Source of the DNA: Hyphomicrobiales bacterium
GTDB lineage: Bacteria; Pseudomonadota; Alphaproteobacteria; Rickettsiales; JACKKO01
Reading direction: 5' to 3'
DNA: 57,025 nucleotides
Assembly: GCA_024236395.1 (NCBI GenBank)
Contig: JACKKO010000005.1
Span: forward strand, 1-57,025
Below are positions 33,657 to 41,361 of this stretch, piece after piece. The notes beneath the pieces were generated by a model. It did not search any database and was not told the DNA's origin. It saw nothing but the letters and a program-made list of their open reading frames with translations. A program made the position numbers and the translations under genes. Each line of letters starts with the position of its first letter. The first letter of the stretch is position 1.

Positions 33657-35054
33657 ATGCATTATGTCAGCACTCGTGGAGAGGCTCCTTCCCTCTCGTT
33701 TACCAAGGTACTGACAAGTAGCCTTGCCAGCGACGGTGGGCTTTATGTGCCAGAGCAATACCCTCAGTTTACGCCAGAGGAAATTGCCAGTTGGCGGGAA
33801 TTGCCTTATACGGAGTTGGTTCTGAAGGTCATATCACCTTTTATCGGAGATGCAATCCCGGCGCATACGCTGCGTGAACTTATTGAAAAGAGCTATGCTT
33901 CTTTCCGGCATCCAGAGAAAGCCCCCCTACACCTCTTGGAAGATAATACGTATATTCTTGAGTTGTTTCATGGACCTACAATTGCATTTAAAGATTTTGC
34001 ATTACAACTATTAGGTAATCTACTGAACTACATACTAGAAAAGAACAATGAACAGGTGGTAATCTTAGGGGCCACCTCTGGAGATACCGGCTCGGCTGCT
34101 ATTGCCGGCTGCCTTGGTTGCGAGCGTATTCAGCTCTTCATGCTGCATCCCTATGGCCGTGTTTCTGATGTACAGCGGAGGCAGATGACAACGGTTAATG
34201 CTCCCAATATCCATAATCTGGCCATTGAAGGAACTTTTGATGACTGCCAGGCAATGGTAAAGCAGCTCTTCCGCACGCAGGGCTTCCTTGAAAGAAAGAA
34301 GCTGGTTGCGGTGAATTCGATCAACTGGGCGCGCATCATGGCGCAGATTGTGTATTATTTTTCCTCTGCCCTGCATCTTGGCGGGCCTGCGATTTCTATG
34401 GCCTATAGTGTTCCTACCGGAAATTTTGGTGATATTTTTGCGGGTTATGTGGCGCATAAGATGGGCTTGCCCATTCATCAGCTCATCATTGCCACCAATC
34501 GGAATGACATCCTGCACCGCTTCCTGACAGACAATGATTACAGCCGGGGGAATGTGTTTCATACCTATAGCCCAAGTATGGACATTCAAGTGTCTAGTAA
34601 CCTGGAGCGCTTGCTATTTGATGCCTATGGACGGGATGGGCATGCCGTACGTCAATTAATAGAGCATTTCCAGAGTACGGGCGCGATGGTGATTGATGAC
34701 AATGTCCTTAGCCAGATTCGTAAACTATTTGATAGTGCTGCCTGTGAAGATGCCCGGACGGTGGAAGTCATCCGGGATACCTATACTAAAACCGGCTATC
34801 ACCTGGATCCCCATACCGCAACGGCAGTCGATGCCGCCTATAAAGTACGCCGGGATATATCAAAACCAATGGTGATATTGGCTACGGCACATCCTGCTAA
34901 ATTCCCGGATGTTTCCAAAGCAGCGATTGGAAAAGTAGCACCCTTACCTGAGCATATGGAACAAATGATGCATGCTGAAGAACACTTCACCCACCTGTCC
35001 GGTAATGTCGCTGAGGTACAGGAGTTTATTACTCAAACGTGCCAGTCTTCATAA
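33657..35054 (+). CDS. thrC: Threonine synthase
   Basis: PLP enzyme that converts phosphohomoserine to threonine. The 465-residue protein is of the long proteobacterial type: MHYVSTRGEAPSLSF, SSLASDGGLYVPE, GPTIAFKDFALQLLGN with PLP lysine K112, ATSGDTGSAAIAG, VPTGNFGDIFAGYVAHKMGLP, HTATAVDAAYKV. In alphaproteobacteria thrC commonly follows the cox cluster, as here. Its last 26 bases overlap the convergent receiver/kinase gene. Confidence 0.96.
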   Translation: MHYVSTRGEAPSLSFTKVLTSSLASDGGLYVPEQYPQFTPEEIASWRELPYTELVLKVISPFIGDAIPAHTLRELIEKSYASFRHPEKAPLHLLEDNTYILELFHGPTIAFKDFALQLLGNLLNYILEKNNEQVVILGATSGDTGSAAIAGCLGCERIQLFMLHPYGRVSDVQRRQMTTVNAPNIHNLAIEGTFDDCQAMVKQLFRTQGFLERKKLVAVNSINWARIMAQIVYYFSSALHLGGPAISMAYSVPTGNFGDIFAGYVAHKMGLPIHQLIIATNRNDILHRFLTDNDYSRGNVFHTYSPSMDIQVSSNLERLLFDAYGRDGHAVRQLIEHFQSTGAMVIDDNVLSQIRKLFDSAACEDARTVEVIRDTYTKTGYHLDPHTATAVDAAYKVRRDISKPMVILATAHPAKFPDVSKAAIGKVAPLPEHMEQMMHAEEHFTHLSGNVAEVQEFITQTCQSS

Positions 35055-35961
35055 GATTTTCATCTGCCGCTTCTTCCTGAAAAGGATGTTTTATCCGGCA
35101 TGTTACTTTGTTTCCTTTTTCTGAATATTGCAGCATATCAAAACTAATAGAGCAAGAAAGAGCAATACCACGGCCATGATTATCACTTAGACGTTTAAAA
35201 TCTACAGAAAGATATTTTTGCCAGTCAAATCCCGGTCCTTCGTCTGTAACCGTGACTTCAACATATTCTGTGCTGTTGCAATAATAGACACGTCCCCTGC
35301 GATTAGAATACTTTGGAAAACTCAGACGCTTGCTAATTTCCTGCTCCCACACCCCGTTTTCCTTTAGAAATCCTTTTTCTTCGTAGCTAATTTCCAGATT
35401 ACCATGTTCCACTGCATTCACCAGAAGCTCCATCAGGCCAATAATTACCCGCTCAGGCTCCGGAAAGAGGGTTGCAAGATGTATTGCCAGCGTTTGCACC
35501 TCTTCCAGCGTACGAAACGTGAATATACTTTCTTCTACCATGCCGTATAGTTTAGTGCGCTGCTGGATAAGATGTTCCAGACGTTGTCGCTCTTGATAAT
35601 CTTCAATGGCAGACTCAACAACGGATACAAGCTTCTTTGCACTAAGGGGTTTAAATAGATGGTAATATACATTGGTGTTTTTTTGCATGCTTTCGGGCAC
35701 ATCACCTATGGTATCGTGAATGAGTACGAGTGGTATGTCATTCCTCACTTTTTGAAGTACAGACTGTAGCATTTGGTCTGCTTGCGGGTGAGACGATTCA
35801 AGCAATATGGCTGCAATTGCTTCTGGTTTCTCAACGACATGCTCGTAAATGCTGAGCATGTCGGTACAGCTTGTAACCTTTAGTCCTAGAGGCGTTAGGA
35901 AGCTATTAGTCAGTATCAGACTATTCCTATCTTCCCCAACTGTAATAATGGTTCCGTGCAT
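35029..35961 (-). CDS. Degenerate receiver domain fused to RsbW-like anti-sigma kinase domain
   Basis: A 310-residue regulator. Residues 5-120 resemble a response-regulator receiver: the lysine is kept (LFKP, K104), but the phosphoacceptor Asp is not (AILLESS at 51-57), so it is probably not phosphorylated in the usual way. A helix (121-145) connects to a GHKL ATPase domain of the anti-sigma/RsbW type: LMELLVNAVEHGN (176-188, N-box Glu and Asn), DEGPGFDW (240-247, G1) and HGRGIAL (262-268, G2). In this class of proteins the ATPase binds or phosphorylates an anti-sigma antagonist. No partner gene is adjacent. Single gene; promoter not clear. Confidence 0.8.
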   Translation of the reverse strand: MHGTIITVGEDRNSLILTNSFLTPLGLKVTSCTDMLSIYEHVVEKPEAIAAILLESSHPQADQMLQSVLQKVRNDIPLVLIHDTIGDVPESMQKNTNVYYHLFKPLSAKKLVSVVESAIEDYQERQRLEHLIQQRTKLYGMVEESIFTFRTLEEVQTLAIHLATLFPEPERVIIGLMELLVNAVEHGNLEISYEEKGFLKENGVWEQEISKRLSFPKYSNRRGRVYYCNSTEYVEVTVTDEGPGFDWQKYLSVDFKRLSDNHGRGIALSCSISFDMLQYSEKGNKVTCRIKHPFQEEAADENLMKTGTFE

Positions 35962-36046
35962 GGTACCAATAAACTATCTGTGGTTGAAAATAGTTGCAAT
36001 GGATATTTATAAATACAGACCGTGATATTCACTATTGCTTCCTTAG

Positions 36047-36730
36047 CTAACTATGAAAGCCCAATGCCAGCACATACATCTCTGAGGAATCTTTTCGGCT
36101 GGCCTTGGGCTTAATATGCTTTACGGTTTTAAAGTGCTGCTTCATGGTATCTAGCAGTGCTTTTTCTGTGCCACCCTGCAATACTTTTGCCAGAAAGGCT
36201 CCACCGGGGCTTAGTACCTCTAACGCAAAATGTAACGCGGTTTCACATAAGCCCATAATCCGCAGATGGTCCGTTTGAGCATGACCACTGGAAGAAGCTG
36301 CCATATCACTCATTACAAGTGCAATACCATCATTCGTAAGTGCTTTTATCTCCTGTTCCGCCTCATCTGTAAGAAAGTCTCCCTGAATAAAAATTGCCCC
36401 TGGAAGCGGTTCAATTGGCAGCAGGTCGATTCCAATCACCTGCATTCCTTTCTCAATTGCAACCTGAGACCAGCTACCCGGAGCCGCCCCCAGATCCACC
36501 ACTGTTTTCCCTTTACTAAGAAGGTGATTTTTTTCATTGATCTCAATGAGTTTATACGCCGCACGTGAACGATACCCCTCAGCTTTAGAGCGGGCTACAT
36601 AAGGATCATTCAGCTGGCGCTGCAGCCAGCGTGTGGAGGATGGTTTACGCTTACGTGCAGTACGAACTCGTACTGTTTTCCCGCGATAGGCGCTACTTTC
36701 CTTATCACTGTCTCCTCCCTTACCAGACAT
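36047..36730 (-). CDS. rlmE: 23S rRNA (uridine2552-2'-O)-methyltransferase
   Basis: FtsJ/RrmJ methyltransferase acting on U2552 of 23S rRNA late in 50S assembly. From the ATG at 36730 (just after the fzlA stop) the protein has 227 residues with a basic N-terminus (RVRTARKRKPSSTRWLQRQ) and the SAM core VVDLGAAPGSWSQV. The K-D-K-E catalytic set is visible in AAYKL, VMSDMA, LAKVL and SSEMYVL. Upstream in-frame extension overlaps fzlA and is not needed. Confidence 0.94.
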   Translation of the reverse strand: MSGKGGDSDKESSAYRGKTVRVRTARKRKPSSTRWLQRQLNDPYVARSKAEGYRSRAAYKLIEINEKNHLLSKGKTVVDLGAAPGSWSQVAIEKGMQVIGIDLLPIEPLPGAIFIQGDFLTDEAEQEIKALTNDGIALVMSDMAASSSGHAQTDHLRIMGLCETALHFALEVLSPGGAFLAKVLQGGTEKALLDTMKQHFKTVKHIKPKASRKDSSEMYVLALGFHS

Positions 36731-36731
36731 A

Positions 36732-37400
36732 TTAGAAATCCAGTGCAGCGTAGTATGGTGGTGGGGCAAATCCCGGAATGCGATCATTGAGCAACGACCG
36801 GAAACTAGGACGTGATTTTACCAGCATATACCATTCCTTTGTCGGAATGTTGTGTTCCCATGGCACATCGCCCAGATAATCCAGCACGGAGAGATGCGAT
36901 GCTGCAGTAATATCCGCTAGTGTTAGTTTTTCTGCCGCCAGCCAGCCCAGCCGTTCCACCTGAAAGCCAATAAAATCAAGGTGATACAGCATATTCTGCT
37001 GTCCCACCCGGACAATGTTGGAATCAGGTGCACCCTGTTTACGTAAATACTTAAACACCTTTTCATCTACGATATGTTTTGTCACTTCATAGTAGAATTT
37101 GTTGTTGAACCAACTGGAAATCCGGCGGACGTCTGCACGCTCACGAATTGAATTCCCAATAAGTTTATGTTCGGGGTATGTTTCTTCCAGATATTCGCAA
37201 ATGGCGGTACTGTCCGCAAAAATGCTTTCATCATTCTCAATCAGCACGGGTACCTGTGCTGCGGGGTTCATTGCCAGGAACTCACGACGACGTTCCCAGA
37301 AATTCTCGGTAACAAGTTCAAAATCCAGAGATTTCTCTTTCAGGAATACACGTACCTTGCGAGAGAAAGGGGAAAGCGGATAATGATAAAGCGTGCGCAT
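36732..37400 (-). CDS. fzlA: FtsZ-associated GST-like protein FzlA
   Basis: Glutathione-S-transferase-fold protein, 222 residues. FzlA binds FtsZ filaments and is essential for constriction in Caulobacter and relatives. The diagnostic features beyond the thioredoxin-like half (HYPLSPFSRKVRVFLKEKSL, VPVLIENDESIFADSTAICEYLEE) are the C-terminal block AASHLSVLDYLGDVPWEHN, SRPSFRSLLNDRIPGFAPP and the ending YYAALDF, which matches the FzlA C-terminus needed for FtsZ binding. Recognised from these; an ordinary GST is the alternative. Operon with rlmE (1 base between stop and start). Confidence 0.85.
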   Translation of the reverse strand: MRTLYHYPLSPFSRKVRVFLKEKSLDFELVTENFWERRREFLAMNPAAQVPVLIENDESIFADSTAICEYLEETYPEHKLIGNSIRERADVRRISSWFNNKFYYEVTKHIVDEKVFKYLRKQGAPDSNIVRVGQQNMLYHLDFIGFQVERLGWLAAEKLTLADITAASHLSVLDYLGDVPWEHNIPTKEWYMLVKSRPSFRSLLNDRIPGFAPPPYYAALDF

Positions 37401-37490
37401 GCCCTTATATACCTTTTTTCCGGGCTAACGTAAACTGTCCTGCAGCAGGGCATCCTGCACTGCTGAATGGAAATTGAGCGTGAAAGAAAT

Positions 37491-37913
37491 TTACCCTACA
37501 ATTTCGCTTTCACTGAAGAAGAAATCAATCTCACGTTTAGCATTTTCCAGACTATCGGAACCGTGCACAGAGTTTTCTCCGATGCTGACAGCAAAATCCT
37601 TACGAATTGTTCCCGCATCGGCCTTGGAAGGATCAGTGGCCCCCATAATCTCGCGGTTGTTGGCAACGGCATTATCGCCTTCCAGTACTTGTACCACGAT
37701 TGGGCCAGATACCATATACTCCACCAGTTCATCAAAGAACGGGCGTTCTTTATGCACTTCATAAAACAGGCCCGCTTCACGACGGCTAAGGTGAATACGC
37801 TTCTGCGCCACAATACGCAGGCCCTTTTCTTCAAAGCGCTGATTAATGGCCCCGGTTAGGTTGCGACGGGTAGCATCGGGTTTCAGAATAGAAAGCGTAC
37901 GTTCAATAGCCAT
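37491..37913 (-). CDS. ndk: Nucleoside diphosphate kinase
   Basis: Equilibrates NTP/NDP pools. From the ATG at 37913 the product has 140 residues, the normal length. It begins AIERTLSILKPDATRRNL and ends with the phosphohistidine motif GENSVHGSDSLENAKREI (H117). The frame is open further upstream (to 37970), but that extension has no family match and no ribosome-binding site advantage. About 90 bases separate it from fzlA downstream; a GC-rich dyad (GCAGG/CCTGC) lies there without a T-run. Confidence 0.96.
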   Translation of the reverse strand: MAIERTLSILKPDATRRNLTGAINQRFEEKGLRIVAQKRIHLSRREAGLFYEVHKERPFFDELVEYMVSGPIVVQVLEGDNAVANNREIMGATDPSKADAGTIRKDFAVSIGENSVHGSDSLENAKREIDFFFSESEIVG

Positions 37914-37977
37914 GTTTACATCCCTGTTTAAGTAAATAAAACCGCCAGAGACATACGCAGAAAGTGCCAAGGAATCA

Positions 37978-38015
37978 ACAAAAAAAGAAAAAGGGGACGA
38001 AAATTCGCCCCCTTT
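37978..38015 (-). terminator. Rho-independent terminator after the 38047 gene
   Basis: On the minus strand AAAGGGGGCG pairs with CGTCCCCTTT (one G-U pair) around a short A/T loop, followed by TTTTTCTTTTTTT. It lies 30 bases after the stop of the 140-residue unknown gene and before ndk, so ndk has its own transcript. Confidence 0.85.
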
Positions 38016-38046
38016 AAGGCCCCTTCACACACACTTGCTTGTTTGT

Positions 38047-38469
38047 TTATACCGGGTAGCAGGCCACTGCATCATCAAATGTGGCAGCGCTACGCTGTAA
38101 TTCCTTTTCTGCCATACGGCTATCCAGCACTTTTATGGCCTCTTCCCCTGCATTCATCTTCTCATTATTCAGTGTAATATGGCGGCTCGCACGTAAATAT
38201 GCTTTTGTAATTGCCAATGTTTCTTCTACCGGGGTGTGGTGTCCCTTACGAACCTCGGCCGCATTGCTTTCTGCAATAGTATAACCGTTTGGCTTTTCCG
38301 TTATTTTAACCACATCAAATATTGTATCATAGCTATTTGAAGCCAGATTCAGCATACGAATGACGCGGAATTTCTCCTCGCCTCTTGTGCCGACGGTTAG
38401 GTCCACTACTTCAATGCGTTCTGGCAGGCGTGCACCTTCTGGATGCAAGATTTTTACAATATAGGCCAT
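38047..38469 (-). CDS. Conserved-looking protein of unknown function
   Basis: A 140-residue soluble protein with a good ribosome-binding site (AAGGAG, 7 bases before the ATG) and its own terminator. N-terminal half is beta-rich (MAYIVKILHPEGARLPERIEVVDLTVGTRG...), the C-terminal half helical (MNAGEEAIKVLDSRMAEKELQRSAATFDDA). No signal peptide, TM or enzyme motif. I recognise no family. Monocistronic between ndk and grxC. Confidence 0.65.
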   Translation of the reverse strand: MAYIVKILHPEGARLPERIEVVDLTVGTRGEEKFRVIRMLNLASNSYDTIFDVVKITEKPNGYTIAESNAAEVRKGHHTPVEETLAITKAYLRASRHITLNNEKMNAGEEAIKVLDSRMAEKELQRSAATFDDAVACYPV

Positions 38470-38595
38470 ACACTTCTCCTTCTTCCTGCTTGCAGTATAG
38501 CGGAAAGAAGTTAATAGTTCGTTAATGATACAAAAAATAATTGCTATATATCAGTATATTAGGTCAATTTGATCTAAATTTTAGGCAGATTTATG

Positions 38596-38853
38596 CTACT
38601 TTCCCAGTAGGATGTCAAGCTTTCCTTGCTGATTCAATGTATTAGCATCATCAAAGCCACCGATAGGCTTGTCGTTAATAAAGATCTGGGGAACAGTACG
38701 ACGGCCACCGGACTTTTGAACCACTTCGTTTTGCAGTTCCGGATCATGGGTGATATCAATTTCCGTGTAGGGCACCTTTTTCATATCAAATAGTGCCTTT
38801 GCCCGTGTGCAATAGGGGCAATAATCTTTGGTATAAATGGTAACTTTTGCCAT
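38596..38853 (-). CDS. grxC: Glutaredoxin 3
   Basis: Glutathione-dependent disulfide reductase, 85 residues. It begins MAKVTIYTKDYCPYCTRAK with the dithiol active site CPYC (C12, C15), then the TVPQIFIND cis-proline motif and IGGFDDANTLNQQGKLD. The ATG at 38853 is preferred over one two codons earlier, with GGAAGG upstream. Its presence implies a working glutathione pool although the gshA copy in this window is frameshifted. Confidence 0.93.
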   Translation of the reverse strand: MAKVTIYTKDYCPYCTRAKALFDMKKVPYTEIDITHDPELQNEVVQKSGGRRTVPQIFINDKPIGGFDDANTLNQQGKLDILLGK

Positions 38854-38998
38854 AAGCACCTTCCCTTTTTAATAATAGTATGGGCTATATTCCGCATCAT
38901 GCAAGAAAACGTTACTTTCTATCAAGTTTCTGTTGCATTGAGGCGGCGTTGACATTAGCTTTCTGCCTCCACTGGCAATAAGCCTGATGGTCGTTTGT

Positions 38999-39076
38999 GG
39001 CGGGTGTAGCTCAGTTGGTTAGAGCGCCAGATTGTGGCTCTGGAGGTCGCCGGTTCGAGACCGGTCACTCGCCCCA
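38999..39076 (+). tRNA. tRNA-His (GTG)
   Basis: 78 bases including the extra G-1 that identifies tRNA-His, paired with discriminator C73, and encoded CCA. Acceptor GCGGGTG/CACTCGC (one G-U), D arm GCTC/GAGC, anticodon loop TTGTGGC with GTG, T arm CCGGT/ACCGG. A TTGACA at 38949-38954 could be its -35, though a good -10 is not evident. Confidence 0.95.
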
Positions 39077-39109
39077 TTCCGTCAGGCATGTATAGAATGC
39101 GGCAACTCT

Positions 39110-40228
39110 ATGAAATTCAAGCTAAACGATATTACCAACGTGCCAGAAATTCCGCTGTCTGAATTGGCAAAAGCCAATGTCATCAATAAAAGCTTCTTAT
39201 TAGCGGGTGGCGAAGAATACCCCGTACAAAAAATGTTGTGGGCCGATGGCCTGACCCCACAAGTGGTGGAAGCCCATTTCCAGAAACAGAAAACCCCGGA
39301 TATATTTGTCTATACGATTCCTAATGCGCGTGTCTTTGGCCCAAATCTGATTGGTAATGCCGATTGGGATGTGTATTTCTCCAACCAACTTTACCCGGAA
39401 TGGATGCGAGCATATATTACCGACGGACATGCAAAAATTGGCAAAACTTCAGATCCAAGCACTCTAAAATCACACACAATATCAGCCCCATGCATGGCAG
39501 TGCTGAATTTTCAATATCATGCCTATGGTCATTTTCTGCTGGAAATGCTTCCTAAACTTCTTACATTTCGCTTGCTCGCAGATTACGGCTTTGAACCAAG
39601 AGTTGTCATACCGCAGGATACACCCCAGTATATAAGAAAGATGATGTGTGCAGTAGTACCAAGCATTACTTTTGTGGAGTACGATGTTGCAACAGAATAC
39701 CTCATTATAGAAAAACTCTTTTTACCCGCGTGGATGGCAACGGCCTACTTACATCATTCGTATGTTATTTCTACCCTGAGAGATTTCGCTATCAAGCAGG
39801 TACTGACTCACAGAGATGGCCCTAAAAAACTGTTTATTGCACGCCCTAAAAAGCAACTTGTTCGGTATATGGAGAACCACGAGGAAGTTGAACAATTGGC
39901 CAAGACACTTGGTTTTGTCGTGATTCGCCCTGATATGATTGAGTGGAAAAAGCAAATCTCATTGTTTTATCAAGCAGAAATTATTGTAGGTGAGTACGGC
40001 TCAGCGATGCACAATACCATATTTTCCAGACCAGGAACAAAAGTGATAACAATCAACTGGATGAATGCACTTCAGTCTGCAATCGCGCATAGCTGTGGAC
40101 ACAAATTAGGCTATATTCTTCCGGATGATGCAAAGCCAAAAATGTATTATTATAATCAAATGGATATGCAATCCTTTCATTTAGATACAGCAAATTTTGA
40201 GCATCGCTTAAGAATGCAGGTGATCTAG
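39110..40228 (+). CDS. Glycosyltransferase family 61 (DUF563) protein
   Basis: Likely transfers a sugar onto a surface glycan or glycoprotein; donor and acceptor unknown. From the ATG at 39110 the protein has 372 residues; the open frame extends back into tRNA-His and that part is spurious. GT61 features are HAYGHFLLEMLPKL (138-151), LFIARPKKQL (241-250), and the signature VGEYGSAMHNTIFSRPGTK (293-311). No TM segment. It follows tRNA-His by 33 bases and converges with the phage-like/LamG gene (3 bases apart). Both look like accessory genes between tRNA-His and mfd. Confidence 0.85.
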   Translation: MKFKLNDITNVPEIPLSELAKANVINKSFLLAGGEEYPVQKMLWADGLTPQVVEAHFQKQKTPDIFVYTIPNARVFGPNLIGNADWDVYFSNQLYPEWMRAYITDGHAKIGKTSDPSTLKSHTISAPCMAVLNFQYHAYGHFLLEMLPKLLTFRLLADYGFEPRVVIPQDTPQYIRKMMCAVVPSITFVEYDVATEYLIIEKLFLPAWMATAYLHHSYVISTLRDFAIKQVLTHRDGPKKLFIARPKKQLVRYMENHEEVEQLAKTLGFVVIRPDMIEWKKQISLFYQAEIIVGEYGSAMHNTIFSRPGTKVITINWMNALQSAIAHSCGHKLGYILPDDAKPKMYYYNQMDMQSFHLDTANFEHRLRMQVI

Positions 40229-40231
40229 CCT

Positions 40232-41293
40232 TTATCCTAGCGCTATCCCCCACTTACTGGCCAGATATTGCTCTACATGCGTAATTTGTCCGGCGGTTAG
40301 TTCGTCCGTTATCAGCAGCACCTCAGAAATATTACAATTCACTGCGGCACTTCCCGCATGGCCAAAATGTATCCCCTCATTTTGTGTACCGTTAATATGG
40401 CTAACCGCTGTTTTTGCTGTACCATTAATACGAGGTGTTGTCTGACTGCCATCATTAATAAAGCCAAATATCAACGGACTATCATTACTCACATCATAAT
40501 CCACCACATTGACATGGGAGGTGGTATCCCAGGTTGTCAGGTTCAGTTTATCAGTATCATCGCGGAAGCCAAGAATAAAACGGAAGCCCGTACCCCACAT
40601 ATGCATGGCACGATGCACAGCGCCGCTATCCGCATTGCGCTCTAATACCACAAAACAACTCACTTTCGTCCAATTGAGGCTACTGTCGTACGGCACCACG
40701 ATACCATCTGCCACAAAGGTGAGTGTTGGCTTACCGCCCAGGCCCGTTGCACTATACTGTGGTTGCTGCGCCCCTGTCCCTTGCGTGGCGTGGTTACCAT
40801 TGCCGGATTTATCCTGCCACGTGCTTACAAAGTTACTGGCATCTTTGGTTAACGTGCCATAATCTGCAGCATCCAGCCATAGAGCAAGGCTGGGAAGTGA
40901 ACGTGGGCTAAATCCGCTGCTCTGCCAAAACGGCGTTTCCAGGCTCCCTAGCGGGCGAGAGACAACTGTGATCTCCCGGTCTGTCCCCTGTGGTGCGCTG
41001 CTTTTCAGGCGCAGGAAATGGCAGGATACAACAACTGTCTCCGGGATCATCACAAAATGCCCAGCCGTAACCGCTACCTGCACCGGAATGCCGTAGCTAT
41101 CCTGAATATCATAAAAAGTTATACCATCTTCACTGCCCTGCAGGATAATATCCGCCATCGTCCATGATGCTGGCATTACAAGCGCACAGGGTAACGTACC
41201 GCGCAGGGTAATAGCGGAAGAGAGCGTCTGGCCACTTTGGATGGTTGTAGTCTGGCTAATGCGATGATTGGCATACTGGGCGGTGGTGGGCAT
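40232..41293 (-). CDS. Phage virion-like N-terminal domain fused to a LamG-like domain
   Basis: From the ATG at 41293 (AGGAG six bases upstream) the protein has 353 residues. Residues about 12-115 resemble a small phage structural protein found near head-tail genes (IQSGQTLSSAITLRGTLPCALVMP, ILQGSEDGITFYDI, VTAGHFVMIPETVV, REITVVSRPL). Residues 134-353 are a concanavalin-like LamG fold (LPSLALWLDAADYG, STWQDKSGNGNHATQ, ending EQYLASKWGI), used for carbohydrate or surface binding. No signal peptide. No other phage gene is nearby, so it is probably a domesticated remnant or tail-fibre-like effector. Function unknown. Confidence 0.75.
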   Translation of the reverse strand: MPTTAQYANHRISQTTTIQSGQTLSSAITLRGTLPCALVMPASWTMADIILQGSEDGITFYDIQDSYGIPVQVAVTAGHFVMIPETVVVSCHFLRLKSSAPQGTDREITVVSRPLGSLETPFWQSSGFSPRSLPSLALWLDAADYGTLTKDASNFVSTWQDKSGNGNHATQGTGAQQPQYSATGLGGKPTLTFVADGIVVPYDSSLNWTKVSCFVVLERNADSGAVHRAMHMWGTGFRFILGFRDDTDKLNLTTWDTTSHVNVVDYDVSNDSPLIFGFINDGSQTTPRINGTAKTAVSHINGTQNEGIHFGHAGSAAVNCNISEVLLITDELTAGQITHVEQYLASKWGIALG

Positions 41294-41361
41294 AATGATC
41301 TCCTGCAAAATGGCTTTTGCCTAAGTATTGAAGGAGAGTGTGGTGCCCGGAAGGGGGAAAT

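Noticed and set aside
37401..37490. GC-rich dyad between ndk and fzlA as a terminator
   Set aside because: Stem is short and no T-run follows on either strand.
39032..39109. N-terminal extension of the GT61 gene through tRNA-His
   Set aside because: The tRNA cloverleaf is complete, and the protein family starts near the ATG at 39110.
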